DNA of 64,000 bases, from the NCBI GenBank assembly GCA_947685225.1, contig CANTUV010000072.1:8866001-8930000 (forward strand), in the 5' to 3' direction. Each line of letters starts with the position of its first letter. Position 1 is the stretch's first letter. Under the pieces are notes generated by a model that was not told where the DNA came from, did not search any database, and was given only the letters and a program-made list of their open reading frames with translations. This DNA comes from Garcia nutans. Its lineage: Eukaryota; Streptophyta; Magnoliopsida; Malpighiales; Euphorbiaceae. This document shows positions 23,961 to 35,400 of this stretch, piece after piece. A program made the position numbers and the translations under genes.

Positions 23961-25187
23961 TGATTTTTGGAGGAAAGAGAATACCCGCTGGGGGCAACAA
24001 AGAAAGAGAGAAGAGCCATAAGGCGGTGGTCTTTGCAATACATCACCTTCCATGGGGAGTTATGTCGAAGATGGCCTGATGGAGTGCATTTAAGATGTTT
24101 AAAAAAATCGAAAGTGGAGCGCATCATGTCAGACATACATGCGGGAAGTTGTGGTCCGCACATGAGTGGTTTGGCCCTAGTTAAGAAGATTATTCAACAA
24201 GGTTAGTTTACCATGGAGAAAGACTGTATTGAGTTTGTAAAGAAGTGCCAACAATGTCAGATGTATGGTAACTTGAATCACATGCCTCCTGAAGAATTGC
24301 ATTCTATGTCTTCACCCTGGCCATTTGCCACCTAGGGTATCGACATTATAGGGGAGATACATCCGACAGCTTCAAACGGGCACCATTTCATGGTGGTAGC
24401 AATAGATTATTTTTCAAACTGGGTCGAAGCCGAATCCTTCAACAAACTGGGTGCAAGTCAAATGGCTAGATTTATTGAAAGGAACCTCATCTGCAGATAC
24501 GGGGTCCCACACAGTGTGGTATCAGACAATGGGGTACAGTTTCAAGGAGCAGTTAAGGATTTATTCTCAAAGTACCAAATTCATCATCATAGATCCTCTC
24601 CTTATAGACCAAAGGCTAAAAGTGCGGTTGAAGCAACAAACAAGACAATTAAGCAAATTTTGTCCAAGATGACTAAGACTTACAGAGATTGGTCAGAGAT
24701 GCTCCCCTTTGCTTTATGGGGATATAGGATAAGTGTGCGAACGCCTACTGGAATGACACCGTTCTCTTTGGTTTATGGGATGGAAGCGGTATTGCACATT
24801 GAAATTGAGATCAAGCCGTTAAGAGTAGTCTTGGAAGCTGAACTGCCTGAAATGGAATGGGTAGCAAGTAGATACACACAATTAGCTCTATTAGAAGAGA
24901 AAAGATTAAAGGCATTGTATCATCACCAACTGTATCAAAAAAAGATAGCTCGCGCCTACAATAAAAGGGTTAAGGTCAGAAAATTCAGAGTTGGGAATTT
25001 GGTGTTGAAGCAATGTAAGCCTAATGTATCTGATCCAAGAGGAAAGTTTAGACCTAGTTGGGAAGGGCCATATGTTGTGAAACAAGTCATGAACAAAAGT
25101 GAGGTGAAGTTGTCAGACATGGATGGAAACGAATTTAGTGAGCCAGTAAACATTGACAGGTTGAAGAAGTTTATGTATGAAAAATAA
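23961..25187 (+). pseudogene. Integrase of Tat-2 (two stops)
   Basis: The HHCC zinc-binding region is IHAGSCGPHMSG...CQQCQMYGN (24127-24270), with a stop near 24206 where a short YYWL-type piece is missing. The core is GIDIIGEIHP (Asp, about 24340), VVSDNGVQFQG (Asp) and AVEATNKTIKQ (Glu), then DWSEMLPFALWGYR. The C-terminal part has GPYVVKQVM and ends KFMYEK at 25187. From 24390 to the end (265 codons) it is uninterrupted. A tag near 24335 precedes the first catalytic Asp. Confidence 0.9.
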
Positions 25188-25194
25188 AAAAGAA

Positions 25195-25345
25195 AGTGCT
25201 TGCTAGGTTGAAAACCCAAAAAGGGCAGCCTAGGCAAAAGTTAGAGCAGTCCGCTAGTCTCCAAAACCCAAAAGGGAGGGCTAGGCAACAGTTAGGGATA
25301 AAAGAGAGAAAATAGTCAATTAGAAAACCCGAAAGGGCTAGTTGG
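25195..25345 (+). repeat. Hairpin repeats downstream of Tat-2 integrase
   Basis: Three units of 35-45 bp. Each has an inner ccc/ggg pair in 'aaaaccc(a/g)aaaggg' and an outer stem that differs from unit to unit: tgctaggtt/cctaggca, gctagt/ggctagg, caattag/ctagttg. They match 3683-3835 of Tat-1 in reverse complement. They sit between the integrase stop and the antisense gene's stop. Confidence 0.7.
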
Positions 25346-25551
25346 CAACATGAGTGATCTTGTGTATGCTGGCTTTATGTTTGGCTGTTCCCCAATTTAA
25401 TAAAACATAATTAATGTTAAAATTATTCTGTGTGCACTGTTATAAGTATTTGACAAGATATGGATGAAATAAATAATCATAATTGCAAAAGGTGATGACA
25501 AATTATAAATGGAAAAGAAGCATCTTTTATTACTTTAATTATTTTTTCATC
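25346..25551. other. Non-coding spacer of Tat-2
   Basis: AT-rich text between the hairpin repeats and the antisense gene; no ORF or motif recognised. The gene to the right ends towards this spacer, so it may hold the 3' untranslated region of that antisense transcript. Confidence 0.4.
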
Positions 25552-26768
25552 CTAACAATACACTTTCTGAATTGACAAGTGTAAAATCTGTGGTAGTTGA
25601 TAAGTGTAATGTGCAAGACAGCTTTGCCTCAGCCGATCCAAGTAGGTTTTAGTCAAGCAAGGCATGTCTAAGTTAGGAGCAAAGTCAGAATCACGAGGCT
25701 CAGCTCCATATTGACGGCCAAGTCGGCGAGGATCATAACATGTACCTTGACGAAGAGCAGCAAGGGGAACGTACATCAAGTATGTCCACATGGTGATATG
25801 AGAAATCTTCCACCAAGGTATGGACAAATGGATATTGACTTCGGAGAGCGAGTGGATCCAGTCAACCCAGTCAGCATATGAAGAAGCAGGATGGAGTAGC
25901 TTCCTAGCAGAATGATGGCGTGGCATGTATCTGGCAAAATCCATGGATGGAGTATCAAGCAAGCAAAGATGCTCCTGAAGCAAAATCTATATATAAAAAA
26001 AAGAGTCCGCTAAGTTGAAAACCCGCAAGGGCAGCTTAGGCAAAAATTAGGACAGCTCGCTAGTTTCGAAAACCTGCATGGGCGGACTAGGCAAAAGTTA
26101 GAGCAATAAAAATAAATAAATTGAAAACCCAAAAGGGCAGTTTAGGTAATTACCTGGAGTAGCAACAGACTCCCAGTCAGTCTCTTTGATGATCCTGATT
26201 TAAATCAGTCTAATCCAACTAAGGTCTCGGCTAAAATCACAGGTACCGGAGACAAGCCTCCTTCCATTTGGTCCGTAATATCCAATACTCATGGATCAAT
26301 ATCGCCGTCAGAAGAAACACGCAAGAATTGGCCGAGCAAGCAAAGAAAAAGCATGCATCCCCATTCCTTAGTAGGAGCCAAATGAGAGAAACAAAAGTCA
26401 ATCAAAGGAGCAAGTAGAATTTTTTCACCTCTCATCAACCGAAGAACTTCGGGTTTTGGAATTTGAAATAACATCTACATCTTCTGTTGAGTCTTGGAAA
26501 TTAATGTGGGTAATGCCATTTGTTGATTATTTGGATATCCAAGGACAGCCTCAAATTCTTTAATCAAGGGACACATTTCAAAGCCATTAATTCTGAATAC
26601 CCTAGAATCCGTATCCCACAAGGAAGCCACTACATGTAAGGAGTGGTCCAATTTGACATTTTGAAAACATTTTAACACATCAAGTTTTGACCATGAAATT
26701 TGCTTCCAATGAATGGCATCCATATTCTTAAATAAAATTTTTATTCTCTTTAAATGATGCTCGGTCAT
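25552..26768 (-). pseudogene. DUF7745-like antisense gene of Tat-2
   Basis: The start is the ATG at 26768 (MTEHHLKRIK). The first exon has the family-like block ASLWDTDSRVFRINGFE followed by MCPLIKEFEAVLGYP, a tag at 26475-26477, then MLFLCLLGQFLRVSSDGD and a tga near 26289. An intron with donor ccag/gtaatt near 26155 contains hairpin repeats. The last exon (25552 to about 25992) has DWIHSLSEVNIHLSIPWWKI and LRQGTCYDPRRLGRQYGAEP. It reads against the retrotransposon's sense strand. I recognise the domain from plant transposon-associated proteins; function unknown. Introns were placed by eye. Confidence 0.65.
25995..26155 (+). repeat. Hairpin repeats inside the intron of the antisense gene
   Basis: Units with outer stems ctaag/cttag, ctagt/actag and aaattg/cagttt around the same 'aaaaccc..ggg' inner part. 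The array is preserved in Tat-1 (2812-3035). Its place within the apparent intron is the same in both elements. Confidence 0.65.
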
Positions 26769-26868
26769 GGTGAATGAATGAAGAAAAAATTAAAATTACT
26801 AAAGGGAGTCTTCACTTTGAAAGAGAGAGATTTCTGGTTTATGAATTAAAATATGGCATGATGGGTGA

Positions 26869-26876
26869 TTTATATA
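26869..26876 (-). promoter_or_regulatory. TATA box of the DUF7745-like antisense gene
   Basis: The minus strand reads tatataaa in cctctatataaatc, about 100 bp upstream of the ATG at 26768. This spacing is ordinary for a plant polymerase II promoter and no LTR is near. Confidence 0.55.
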
Positions 26877-26880
26877 GAGG

Positions 26881-27354
26881 AAACAAACCTTTTCCAAAAG
26901 TGAAATGGAAAAGATGATGGGAAAGGATAAGACCATATGGCATAGGGAAAGGAAGTGGCAATGAATTTCCTTTACCACGTTGGATTTGGTTTAACAAAAG
27001 AAGTGGATGTAAATTAATGGTGTACTATAACAAAAATAAAAAAAAGGATTATAGTAAAGAGGAAAATTGTATTTTTTTTATTATTGTATAATGTTTTACA
27101 ATTGCTACAATATTTACATATTACTAAGAGGGTGGTGGTGGGTCATCAAATAAAGCCCTGAAAAAGTCATCGCCTGTTGGAGGAGGGGGCAAATTACTCG
27201 TCCCGGGATCACCCGAAGCAGAAGCACTAAAATCCCTATTGCCTTGGAGTTTCAATCTGTCATGGTCTTCATCAGAAGCAGACGAAAGGATCTCATCTTC
27301 ATCAGTATGGGGGCCTCTTGATGAAGAAGCGCCGAGATCCCTCGTCCCCCGAAA
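26881..27354. other. Intergenic stretch between two antisense genes of Tat-2
   Basis: No ORF in frame with a known domain. Purine-rich text (26881-27060) would be the upstream region of the DUF7745-like gene; 27061-27354 would be the 3' untranslated end of the mobile-domain gene. Confidence 0.4.
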
Positions 27355-28018
27355 TCAGAAGTTACGGAAATTTTGTTCGGATTGATGATATAAACTTTCA
27401 AAATGAGAAGCTTGCTGGCGACTTGCAGCTAACACTTCTTGAAGTTTCTTATTTTGTTCTTCGAGCATCCGCTGTGAGCCAAGAAGGAAAAGGTAAGAGC
27501 ATACATAATCATGCATACATATAGCATAGACTATTATGAAATAAGGAACGTACCAGGTAGTTCATATCAATACCCTGCGGATGAGATGGCATATCCGGCG
27601 GGCTAGAATGGGCAAACAAAGGGGCAGTGAAAGAAGGTCCAGCCTCATGATCAAACGAGCCAACAACCTGCAACAATCATTAAGGAATCAAAGAAAGAAA
27701 AAGCAGTTGCAAGTGAAAAGTGGTAAAAGTTTTACCTGAGAAGTACTGGCCCCGAGATGTGGAACAGACTCTCCTGCATCTCCGTGATGTTCCTCCTCAT
27801 CTCTACCTCATTTTCATCGAAAATCTCCTGCACACCGACAGGAGATACATCAAAGTTCAAGATTCTCATTTGAATAAAACGGGCATAAAATGGACCCGGT
27901 AAATGGAGAAATGACTCGGCATCATAACCATACCGGGCCGACCACCATGCATCCTCCGACATCAACATAATATTTAAAGTATATTCCGAGATTTGCATCG
28001 AAAACCTCTGCTGCTTTG
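27355..28018 (-). pseudogene. Plant mobile domain antisense gene of Tat-2, 3' exons
   Basis: Three exons can be read. Exon 28018-27736 (MSEDAWWSARYGYDAESFLH, LPGPFYARFIQ) ends DAGESVPHLGASTSQ/gtaaaa. Exon 27667-27554 continues in frame with VVGSFDHEAGPSF to MNYL/gtacgt. Exon 27471-27355 is a likely coiled coil (RMLEEQNKKLQEVLAASRQQ) ending in tga. Splice sites were judged by eye (gt donors, cag acceptors). One frame change is needed in the first exon. Tat-3 cuts the gene at 28018; its 5' part is at 48743-50135. Confidence 0.55.
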
Positions 28019-28947
28019 TGTAGACCCTTAATTTTTGACCCGGTCCGGTCTAATATATTTTAATTAGTCCAAAATAATTTTTGTGTTGTCCAATATATTT
28101 TAGTTAGTCCAAAATAATTTTTATGGTATCTTAATTAATTTTAATATTTATTTTAGTAAAAAAATGGTAAAATGAATAAAAATTCAAAAATAATAAAAAA
28201 TAAAAAATAGCAAAAAAAAATTGGCGACGGAAAAATCGGTGACGAAAAAATCATCGCCAAAAGTCAGAGCGGGCCCGTGGGCATTTCGCCCGCAGGAATT
28301 TCCTGCAGGCGAAATGGCCTACGGGCCCGTTCTGCGCACGCTGCCGCAACCAGCTGCGGCATATTTTCTTGCCAGCGCAGTTTTTCCACATAATTTTTTT
28401 TTTTTGCCAGCGAAATTTTTCCGACGCAAATTTTCTGAAACCTAATACAATTAGGTTTTGGTTTCCTTTTCTTATTCAATAAAGATGCCATGAATAATTA
28501 GGAATGAAGGATATAAAATTTCTAGAAATATGGACTAAACACAAAAAAAGGGAGGCAGAAAGAGGAAAAGAAATCCGAGAGGAAAAAGGAAAAAAATTGG
28601 AGACGAAATTGGGACTTTTTGGAGAGAAGCAGTGAAGGGAATTCAAGAATTCAAAGGCATTAAAGCTTGCCTTTGATTTTGTTCATCCAAGAAGCAATTT
28701 TGGTGAAACTTACAAAATAAGGTTTGAATTTTTAATTTCTTTTATTTTGTCACAGTAGCTAAACATCTCATTCTTTCTTTTAATTCAAAACACTTTAAAA
28801 CCTCAAATCAATTTTTTTTAAGGTTTAAAAATCTTATTTCGTTGATTTATTTTCTAAAAGTTTAAAGCTATTAGATTTATTTCTTCAAAACTCCAAAACC
28901 TAAATTTGTTTTCCAAATTTTCAAAACTCAAAATTGTGTTCTGTTAC
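28019..28947 (+). repeat. 5' LTR of Tat-3, first part
   Basis: Begins tgtagacccttaattt and is broken at 28947 by the Athila insertion; it resumes at 41410. It contains the GC-rich hairpin at 28269-28332. At 28520-28530 the TATA box found in the partner LTR (tctataaata) reads tctagaaata. Confidence 0.9.
28269..28332. repeat. GC-rich long hairpin in the Tat LTR
   Basis: A near-perfect inverted repeat in an AT-rich LTR: cgggcccgtgggcatttcg ... cgaaatggcctacgggcccg with a tight centre aggaatttcct. Arms are about 30 bp. Variants with changed arms occur at 46831-46944, 51462-51530 and 56455-56520. It lies about 200 bp upstream of the TATA position. Confidence 0.8.
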
Positions 28948-29189
28948 TGTTTTATTAGTTTTTGTTATAAGTTTTGTGTCTTGTTTATTAGGTTAATTAT
29001 TGTTTTATTTAGGTATTTTGTTAGTTTTTATCGGTTTGTCTAGTGTTTTCTTTAATTGTGAAGTTTTAGTTTATTTTTAGTTTTATGTCGTTTTTGATCT
29101 AGTTTTTAGTTTGTGTTTATGTTTTGTCGGTTATTGTTTATTTACTTCGTGTTTTAAGTTTGTTTTGAGTTTTGTGTTAGGTTAAAACA

Positions 29190-29670
29190 GGCAAGGAAAC
29201 GAATTGAAGATGAAATGGGCAGTAGCTGACACAGGCAGAGGACACGGCCAAGTCACTGGCCGTGTCCCATACCAAGTTAAAAGGAAGAACAAGTCCCAGT
29301 AGCAGACACAAGCAAGGGACACGGCCAAGTCATGTGGCCGTGTCCCTCCAAAGAAGAGCAACACGGCCAAGTCACCATGACTTGGCCGTGTCCCACTTGT
29401 TACCAAAGGAAAGGGAGGTCAACAATTACACAGAAACGAACACAGGCAAGGGACACGGCCGTGTCTCCTGGCCGTGTCCCTCCCATCTCACTCACACAGC
29501 CAAGTCAAGCTCCACTTGGCCGTGTCACTCAACAAAGAAGAAAAGAAGACCAAAAGCAACAGAGGAGGACACATGCAGGGGACACAGCCGTGTCATCTGG
29601 CCGTGTCCCTCCATCAAGCCCTCACACGGCCGTGTCCCTCATCACCTGGCCATGTCCCTCATGTTCCAAG
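29190..29670. repeat. GGCCGTGTC hairpin module, Athila 5' LTR
   Basis: Seven inverted-repeat units with arms such as gggacacggccaagtca / tggccgtgtccc; one (near 29365-29395) has arms extended to about 15 bp (ggccaagtca/tgacttggcc). Two units contain the perfect palindrome acacggccgtgt. Flanks are homologous with the Tekay module. Confidence 0.9.
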
Positions 29671-29701
29671 CCCGCATCGGATTTTTAACGCGTACGACTC
29701 A

Positions 29702-29708
29702 TATAAAA
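29702..29708 (+). promoter_or_regulatory. TATA box of the Athila LTR
   Basis: tataaaa in actcatataaaaggaaaag, about 40 bp after the hairpin module; also at 40432-40438 in the other LTR. Confidence 0.65.
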
Positions 29709-30680
29709 GGAAAAGAAAGTTAGGGTTTAGGGGTCTTTTGACGATTTTGAGAGCAAATTAGCCGTCTGAGAGAGATCTTAGGGTTTAAACATTTGTTTTC
29801 TTGGATTTTGATTTTACTTTGGATTAAACTAGTTTAGATTAGATTGTTCATGCCATTGTTTCATCCTTTTTGCAAGATTCGATCAAGAGATTCATCAAAA
29901 GCTTCAAGGAGTTTGTAACTTGGTTTTATTCTTAAACTTTGTCTCTTTAGTTTCATTGAAATTGTGTTTATGAACATTATCATGTCTAAATTGATTTCTT
30001 TGATTATTAATGAGATGAGTATGCTTGATAACATCATGAACTAATTTAATCTAGTCTAGGGTTTGTATGGATTTGCTATGAATTGTATGAATTGGTTATT
30101 CTCTTAACTATTGATTTCTTTAGCCTTTATTGAATGAAAAATTGTCACATATAATTGATTGGCCACCAATTGTGTGTTTTAGGTATTAGATGATGGATTG
30201 AGAGATGAAATCTAATGCTGGAACAATTCAATTAAGGACTTAGGTGAATTAGAGATATAACCTATTAAAAAGATTGTTTCAATTATAACAAGATTAGTTG
30301 TAAGAGGTTTGAATGCGAGAGCTTATTTCCTTGACTCAATTAATTAAGTTGCTTGAGATTTAATCTTAGAAATTAAATTAGTTAAGTGGAATAACCGTTC
30401 ATACATATGAGTAGTAAAGAAGTGCAAACCCTAGACCATTCTATCAAGTGAATCAAAACACAACTCAATTTACTTTTATTGTTTTAAACTTTAATCAATC
30501 TTCTTCATTATTTAGCAATTTATAAATCTCTTTATTACTTGTTAAACATAATCTGATAAGCAATTAACCACTTTGGCTTCCTTGAGAGAACGACCTTGGG
30601 ACAATCACCTTTGCTACAGCTACCTCGTATACTTGCGAGTGACGCTTTGTGGTAGAGTTAATTTGAGCGCAACAAGTTTT

Positions 30681-30698
30681 TGGCACCGCTGCCGGGGA
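30681..30698 (+). other. Primer-binding site of the Athila element (tRNA-Asp type)
   Basis: tggcaccgctgccgggga begins six bases after the LTR end. It resembles the tggcgccgttgccgggga site seen in Athila and related plant elements that use tRNA-Asp. Confidence 0.85.
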
Positions 30699-30833
30699 GG
30701 CTAATTGGTGTAATTGTTTATTTTTCTTTTAAAAAATAAAAAAAAATTCACATTTCAGATTATTTTCATTGCTTTTCATTTTATTTTATTTGTCTTTTGC
30801 TTTTGATATTTCTTTTTCTAGAAATTTTTGTTT

Positions 30834-32444
30834 ATGCAAGGCAGGAGATCACTTGAAGGAGAACCGCATCCATTCATTCCAGAAATTCAGAGAATAAAAA
30901 GGAGCAGAGAGGAGTTTGAGCTTTTCACAGGATTTGATACTTTAGAGGAAGACATTTCGGATTTTGAGTCAGAATCTGAAAAATCTGTTAAAATGGCTGA
31001 AGAAAGACAAAGAACCATGAGAGATTTTGCTAGACCTGTCATTGGGACTTCCACTTCTTGCATAAGACTGACAGATGCAGCAAGGAACTATGAGTTGAAG
31101 AATATTCACTATAACATGCTGCCATCATTCTATGGAGTTCCAAATGAAGATCCTTTGAATTTTATTAGGGACTTCTACTCCACCCTCAACACTTTTCCTT
31201 TGGGAGGACTAACAGAAGATCAGTTGAGGATGAGATGTTTCCCTTATACTTTGAAGGATAGGGCAAAGAGCTGGCTCATGATGTTGCCTGAAAATTCACT
31301 GACAACTTGGGAGCAAGTTTACAATAAATTCATGGGCAAGTTCTACTCACACCAAAAGACAGCTGAGTTGAGAGGGAAGATTGCTACATTCTCTCAATTT
31401 GAAGGAGAGCCATTTCATGAGGCTTGGGACAGATTCATGATGCTATTGATCCAGTATCCACATCATCATTACCCACTTCAACTCCTTAATCAGTTTTTCT
31501 ATGATGGTCTCACTCAGTAATTTCAGAACACTGTTGATAATGCAGCTGGGGGAGCCATGGGAGAAAAGACAGCTGATGAGACTTATGAGATCTTTGAGAC
31601 GTTGGGAGCTAATTCTCAACAAAAGAGTGTAAGGGGAAGAAGCAAGGGGGTGAATCAACTGGAAGCCAATACTGAAATGGTTAGTCAAATAGCTGAGTTG
31701 ACAAGACAGGTTCAGATGCTAAACATGAAGAACAATATTTCTTCATCTACTCAAGAAGTGTGTGGAATCTGTGGGACATTAGGGCATGGAGCAAATATAT
31801 GTCCCTCTACATATGAGTCTTTTGGGAATGAAGCTGAGCAGGTCAATGTTATGGGAGGATTCCAACCTAGGGCCAGAAATGATCCTTACTCCAACACTTA
31901 CAATCCTAGTTGGAGGAGTCACCCCAATTTTTCCTGTACGACAAATAATGCTCAACAACCTTTCCATTTGCTCCAGAGACAGAACCAGCAGCAGGGCCAA
32001 TCCTCAAGTCAAAATCAAGGTCAGCATAAAAGAGAGAGTTTGGAGGACAATTTACAAGCTTTCATCAAAGTCAGTGCTCAAAACCAAGAGATGAACAACA
32101 AGAGGCTGGATTCCTTGGAAGCATCTTTTAAGAAGGTGGAGACCCAAGTGGGGCAACTTGCACAACAGATGCAGATTCAACAAAAGGGGAAGTTTCCAAG
32201 TCAACCTGAGCAGGCACAGGCAGTGACTGTTCTTAGGAGTGGCAAGGTAATTAATAACAATGTTGAAAATAATTCTGTGAATGCAGGTGAGCAAGAGAAG
32301 AAAAAGGAAGGAGAATTAGAGAACAAAGGTGCTGAAGAAAGATCAATGGAGAAGACCCCTACACCAGATTTGCACAGGGCAAGCAATCCATACAGGCCAC
32401 CTATACCATTCCCTAGCAGGTTGAAGGATGATAAAAAAAGATAA
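30834..32444 (+). pseudogene. gag of the Athila element (one in-frame stop)
   Basis: I chose the ATG at 30834 (MQGRRSLEGEPH). The gag core is at about residues 105-225 (YGVPNEDPLNFIRDFYSTLN, RMRCFPYTLKDRAKSWL, FHEAWDRFMMLL). A taa at 31518-31520 interrupts after DGLTQ; the same frame continues through AAGGAMGEKTADE to a CCHC knuckle CGICGTLGHGANIC (about 31765-31803) and a Gln-rich part, ending at 32444. The pol frame begins 16 bases earlier in the next frame; the switch lies in a run of seven A (32433-32439). The protein would form particles and bind RNA. Confidence 0.9.
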
Positions 32445-35400
32445 GCAGTTTTCAGATATCTTCAACATGCTATCTAAGGTAAGTATCAACTTACCATTAC
32501 TTGAAGCAATTAAGAACATGCCGGCTTATGCTAAATTCTTCAAAGAATTGAATACCAAGAAAAAAAGGTATGAGCCGAATGAAAAGGTGATAGTTTCTGA
32601 GGTAGCTAGTGCTGTTTTGCAGCATAAACTACCTCCTAAGCTAAAGGATCCTGGAAGCTTTATTATTCAAATTGCTATGGGGAATGGAAAATGTACTGAT
32701 GGCATGTGTGATTTGGGAGCTAGTGTGAATTTAATGCCTTACTCTGTGTACCTTGACTTAGAATTAGGGGAACTTAAGCCAACAAAAATGGTGTTGCAAT
32801 TAGCTGATAGATCTCTTAGATTCCCGAAAGGGGTTATAGAAGATGTGTTAGTTAAAGTTGGTGGTTTGATAGTTCCTGTTGATTTCATTGTTCTTGACAT
32901 GGAAGTAGGTAATTCTTCACCATCTGCACACACCATTCTACTGGGTAGGCCTTTTATGGCAACTACCAACACTTTGATAGATGTTAAAAATGGAAAATTA
33001 TCAATGACTATTTTGGGACAAACTGTAGAATTTTCTATTTTTAATACTTCTCCTATTCCTACAACTGCTTTATATGAGGATTGTTCTTTTATTGATTGTA
33101 TTGATGCAGTTGTTTCAGATGTTTTCTTGCAGACAGGTTCCTCTGATAAATTGGAGCTGGCATTGACTTTGGATAGTGATTTGGAAATTTTTGATGCAGA
33201 ACTAGCCAGTTGCCTTGAGACTTTAGAGGGTGCTGAAATAGAGGAGCTTAAGGAGGACCCAATTTTTGAACCTTCCCCCATTGAAAAAGAAGAGAAGAAC
33301 CCCTCACTAGAGTTAGAGCTGAAAGAGTTACCTAAGAACCTGAAATATGTGTTTTTGGGAGATCACAATACTTTACCTGTAATAATATCTAGTGAACTTA
33401 GTGAAGGGGAGGAGATGAGGTTAGTGAGTGAGCTTAAAATATTGAAGAGAGCAATAGGATGGGGATTGAGTGACATAAAGGGTATTAGCCCTTCCATGTG
33501 CATGCATAGAATCACTTTAGAAGAGGGAGCTAAACCTGTGAGGGAAACCCAAAGGAGACTTAACCCAAATATGAGTGAAGTGGTTAAGAAGGAAGTGCTC
33601 AAATTGCTGGATGAAGGAGTAATTTATCCAATTGCTAATAGTGAGTGGGTGAGCCCAGTACATGTAGTTCCTAAGAAATCTGGAATCACAGTGGTGAAAA
33701 ATGAGAATAATGAGTTGGTTCCTACTAGGACTACTACTGGGTGGAGAATGTGCATTGATTATAGGAAGTTGAACAATGCTACACAGAAAGATCATTTTCC
33801 TCTTCCTTTTATTGATCAGATGTTAGACAAACTTTCTGGACACTCACATTATTGTTTTCTGGATGGCCTTTCAGGTTACTATCAGGTGCCAATAGCTCCA
33901 GAGGATCAGTCAAAGACAACCTTTACTTGCCCTTTTGGGACTTATGCATTTCGACGTATGCCCTTTGGCTTGTGCAATGCACCTGCAACTTTTCAGAGAT
34001 GCATGATGTCTGTCTTCTCGGATATGATCGACAATTTTATTGAGGTATTTATGGATGATTTTTCTGTTTTTGGTAATTCTTTTGATAATTGCCTCGATAA
34101 ACTTGTTCGTGTGCTTAAGAGATGCATTGAATGTAACCTCACTTTAAGTTGGGAAAAGAGTCATTTTATGGTTACTCAGGGCATTGTCTTAGGTCATGTG
34201 GTGTCGAGTAAAGGGATTGAAGTGGATAAGGCTAAAATTGAATTGATTGCTAAGTTACCCCCACCTACCTCTGTTAAGGGAATAAGAAGTTTTTTAGGGC
34301 ATGCAGGATTTTACAGAAGGTTTATTAAGGATTTCTCCAAAATAAGCCAACCATTGTGCCATTTATTGGGGAAAGATGTTTTATTTGAATTTACAGCACA
34401 ATGCATGCAAGCTTTTAATTCTCTTAAGGAAAAATTGACTAGTGCACCTGTGATTGTAGCTCCTGTCTGGTCTTTACCTTTTGAAATCATGTGTGATGCT
34501 TCTAATCATGCAGTAGGAGCTGTTCTTGGGCAAAGGGTTGACAAATACTTAAGGGTAATTTATTATGCTAGTTTAACCCTGAATAGTGCACAAATGAACT
34601 ACACCACAACTGAGAAGGAAATGTTAGCTGTTGTTTTTGCTTTAGACAAATTTAGAGCATATTTAATAGGGTCAAAAATTATTGTTCATTCTGACCATGC
34701 AGCTCTTAAATATCTTTTAACAAAACAGCATGCTAAACCGCGCTTAATTAGATGGGTGTTGTTATTGCAAGAGTTTGATTTCCAGATCAGGGATACTAAG
34801 GGTAGTGAGAATGTTGTTGTTGATCATTTATCCAGATTACCCTACTTTAATGAAAATCTTGCATCTGATAGCATTCATAAAAATTTAGAAGCATTTCCTG
34901 ATGAGCATTTGTTTGTGGTAATTGATGCACCGTGGTTTGCAGATATTGCTAACTATCTTTCTTGTGGTATTTTGAGATCTAACATGTCTTTTCAGGAAAA
35001 GAAAAGGTTTCTACACTTAAGTAAGTTTTATTTTTGGGATGAACCTTATCTATTCCGGATTTGCAAAGATGAGATAGTTCGCAGGTGTGTTTCTGAGGAA
35101 GAACAACTGAGTGTTCTTCAATTTTGTCATGACCTTCACTGTGGGGGTCATTTTGGAGGAAGAAAAACTGCAGAAAAGGTGCTTCAAAGTGGTTTTTACT
35201 GGCCCAATTTATTTAAAGATGCTCAAGATTATTGTAAGCACTGTGATCATTGCCAAAGAGTAGGTAACATTGGGAGGAGGAATGAAATGCCCCTTCAGTC
35301 ATATGTTGTTGTTGAATTGTTTGATGTGTGGGGAATAGACTTCATGGGTCCTTTCCCCAAGTCCTTTGGTTATGAATACATTTTAGTTGCTGTTGATTAT

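Larger units (their letters stand above)
28948..30674 (+). repeat. 5' LTR of the Athila element
   Basis: U3 carries seven GGCCGTGTC hairpin units (29225-29660), then a TATA box at 29702. The rest is AT-rich leader-like text. The short ORFs across the hairpin units are artefacts of the repeat. Confidence 0.95.

Noticed and set aside
28221..28491. ORFs on both strands across the GC-rich block of the Tat LTR (also 46739-47074, 51503-51724)
   Set aside because: They arise from the inverted repeat in the LTR, which is open in both directions; they lie upstream of the LTR TATA box and are not conserved as frames between copies.
29262..29761. Overlapping ORFs rich in 'TRPSHVAVS' or 'GRVPWPC' (also 12714-13059, 20092-20337, 36439-36763, 39912-40491)
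   Set aside because: They are translations of the ggccgtgtc hairpin arrays in several frames and on both strands; no protein-like constraint and no domain.
32739..33795. Minus-strand ORFs of 79-180 codons opposite Athila pol
   Set aside because: Shadow frames of an intact pol with no start context or domain.
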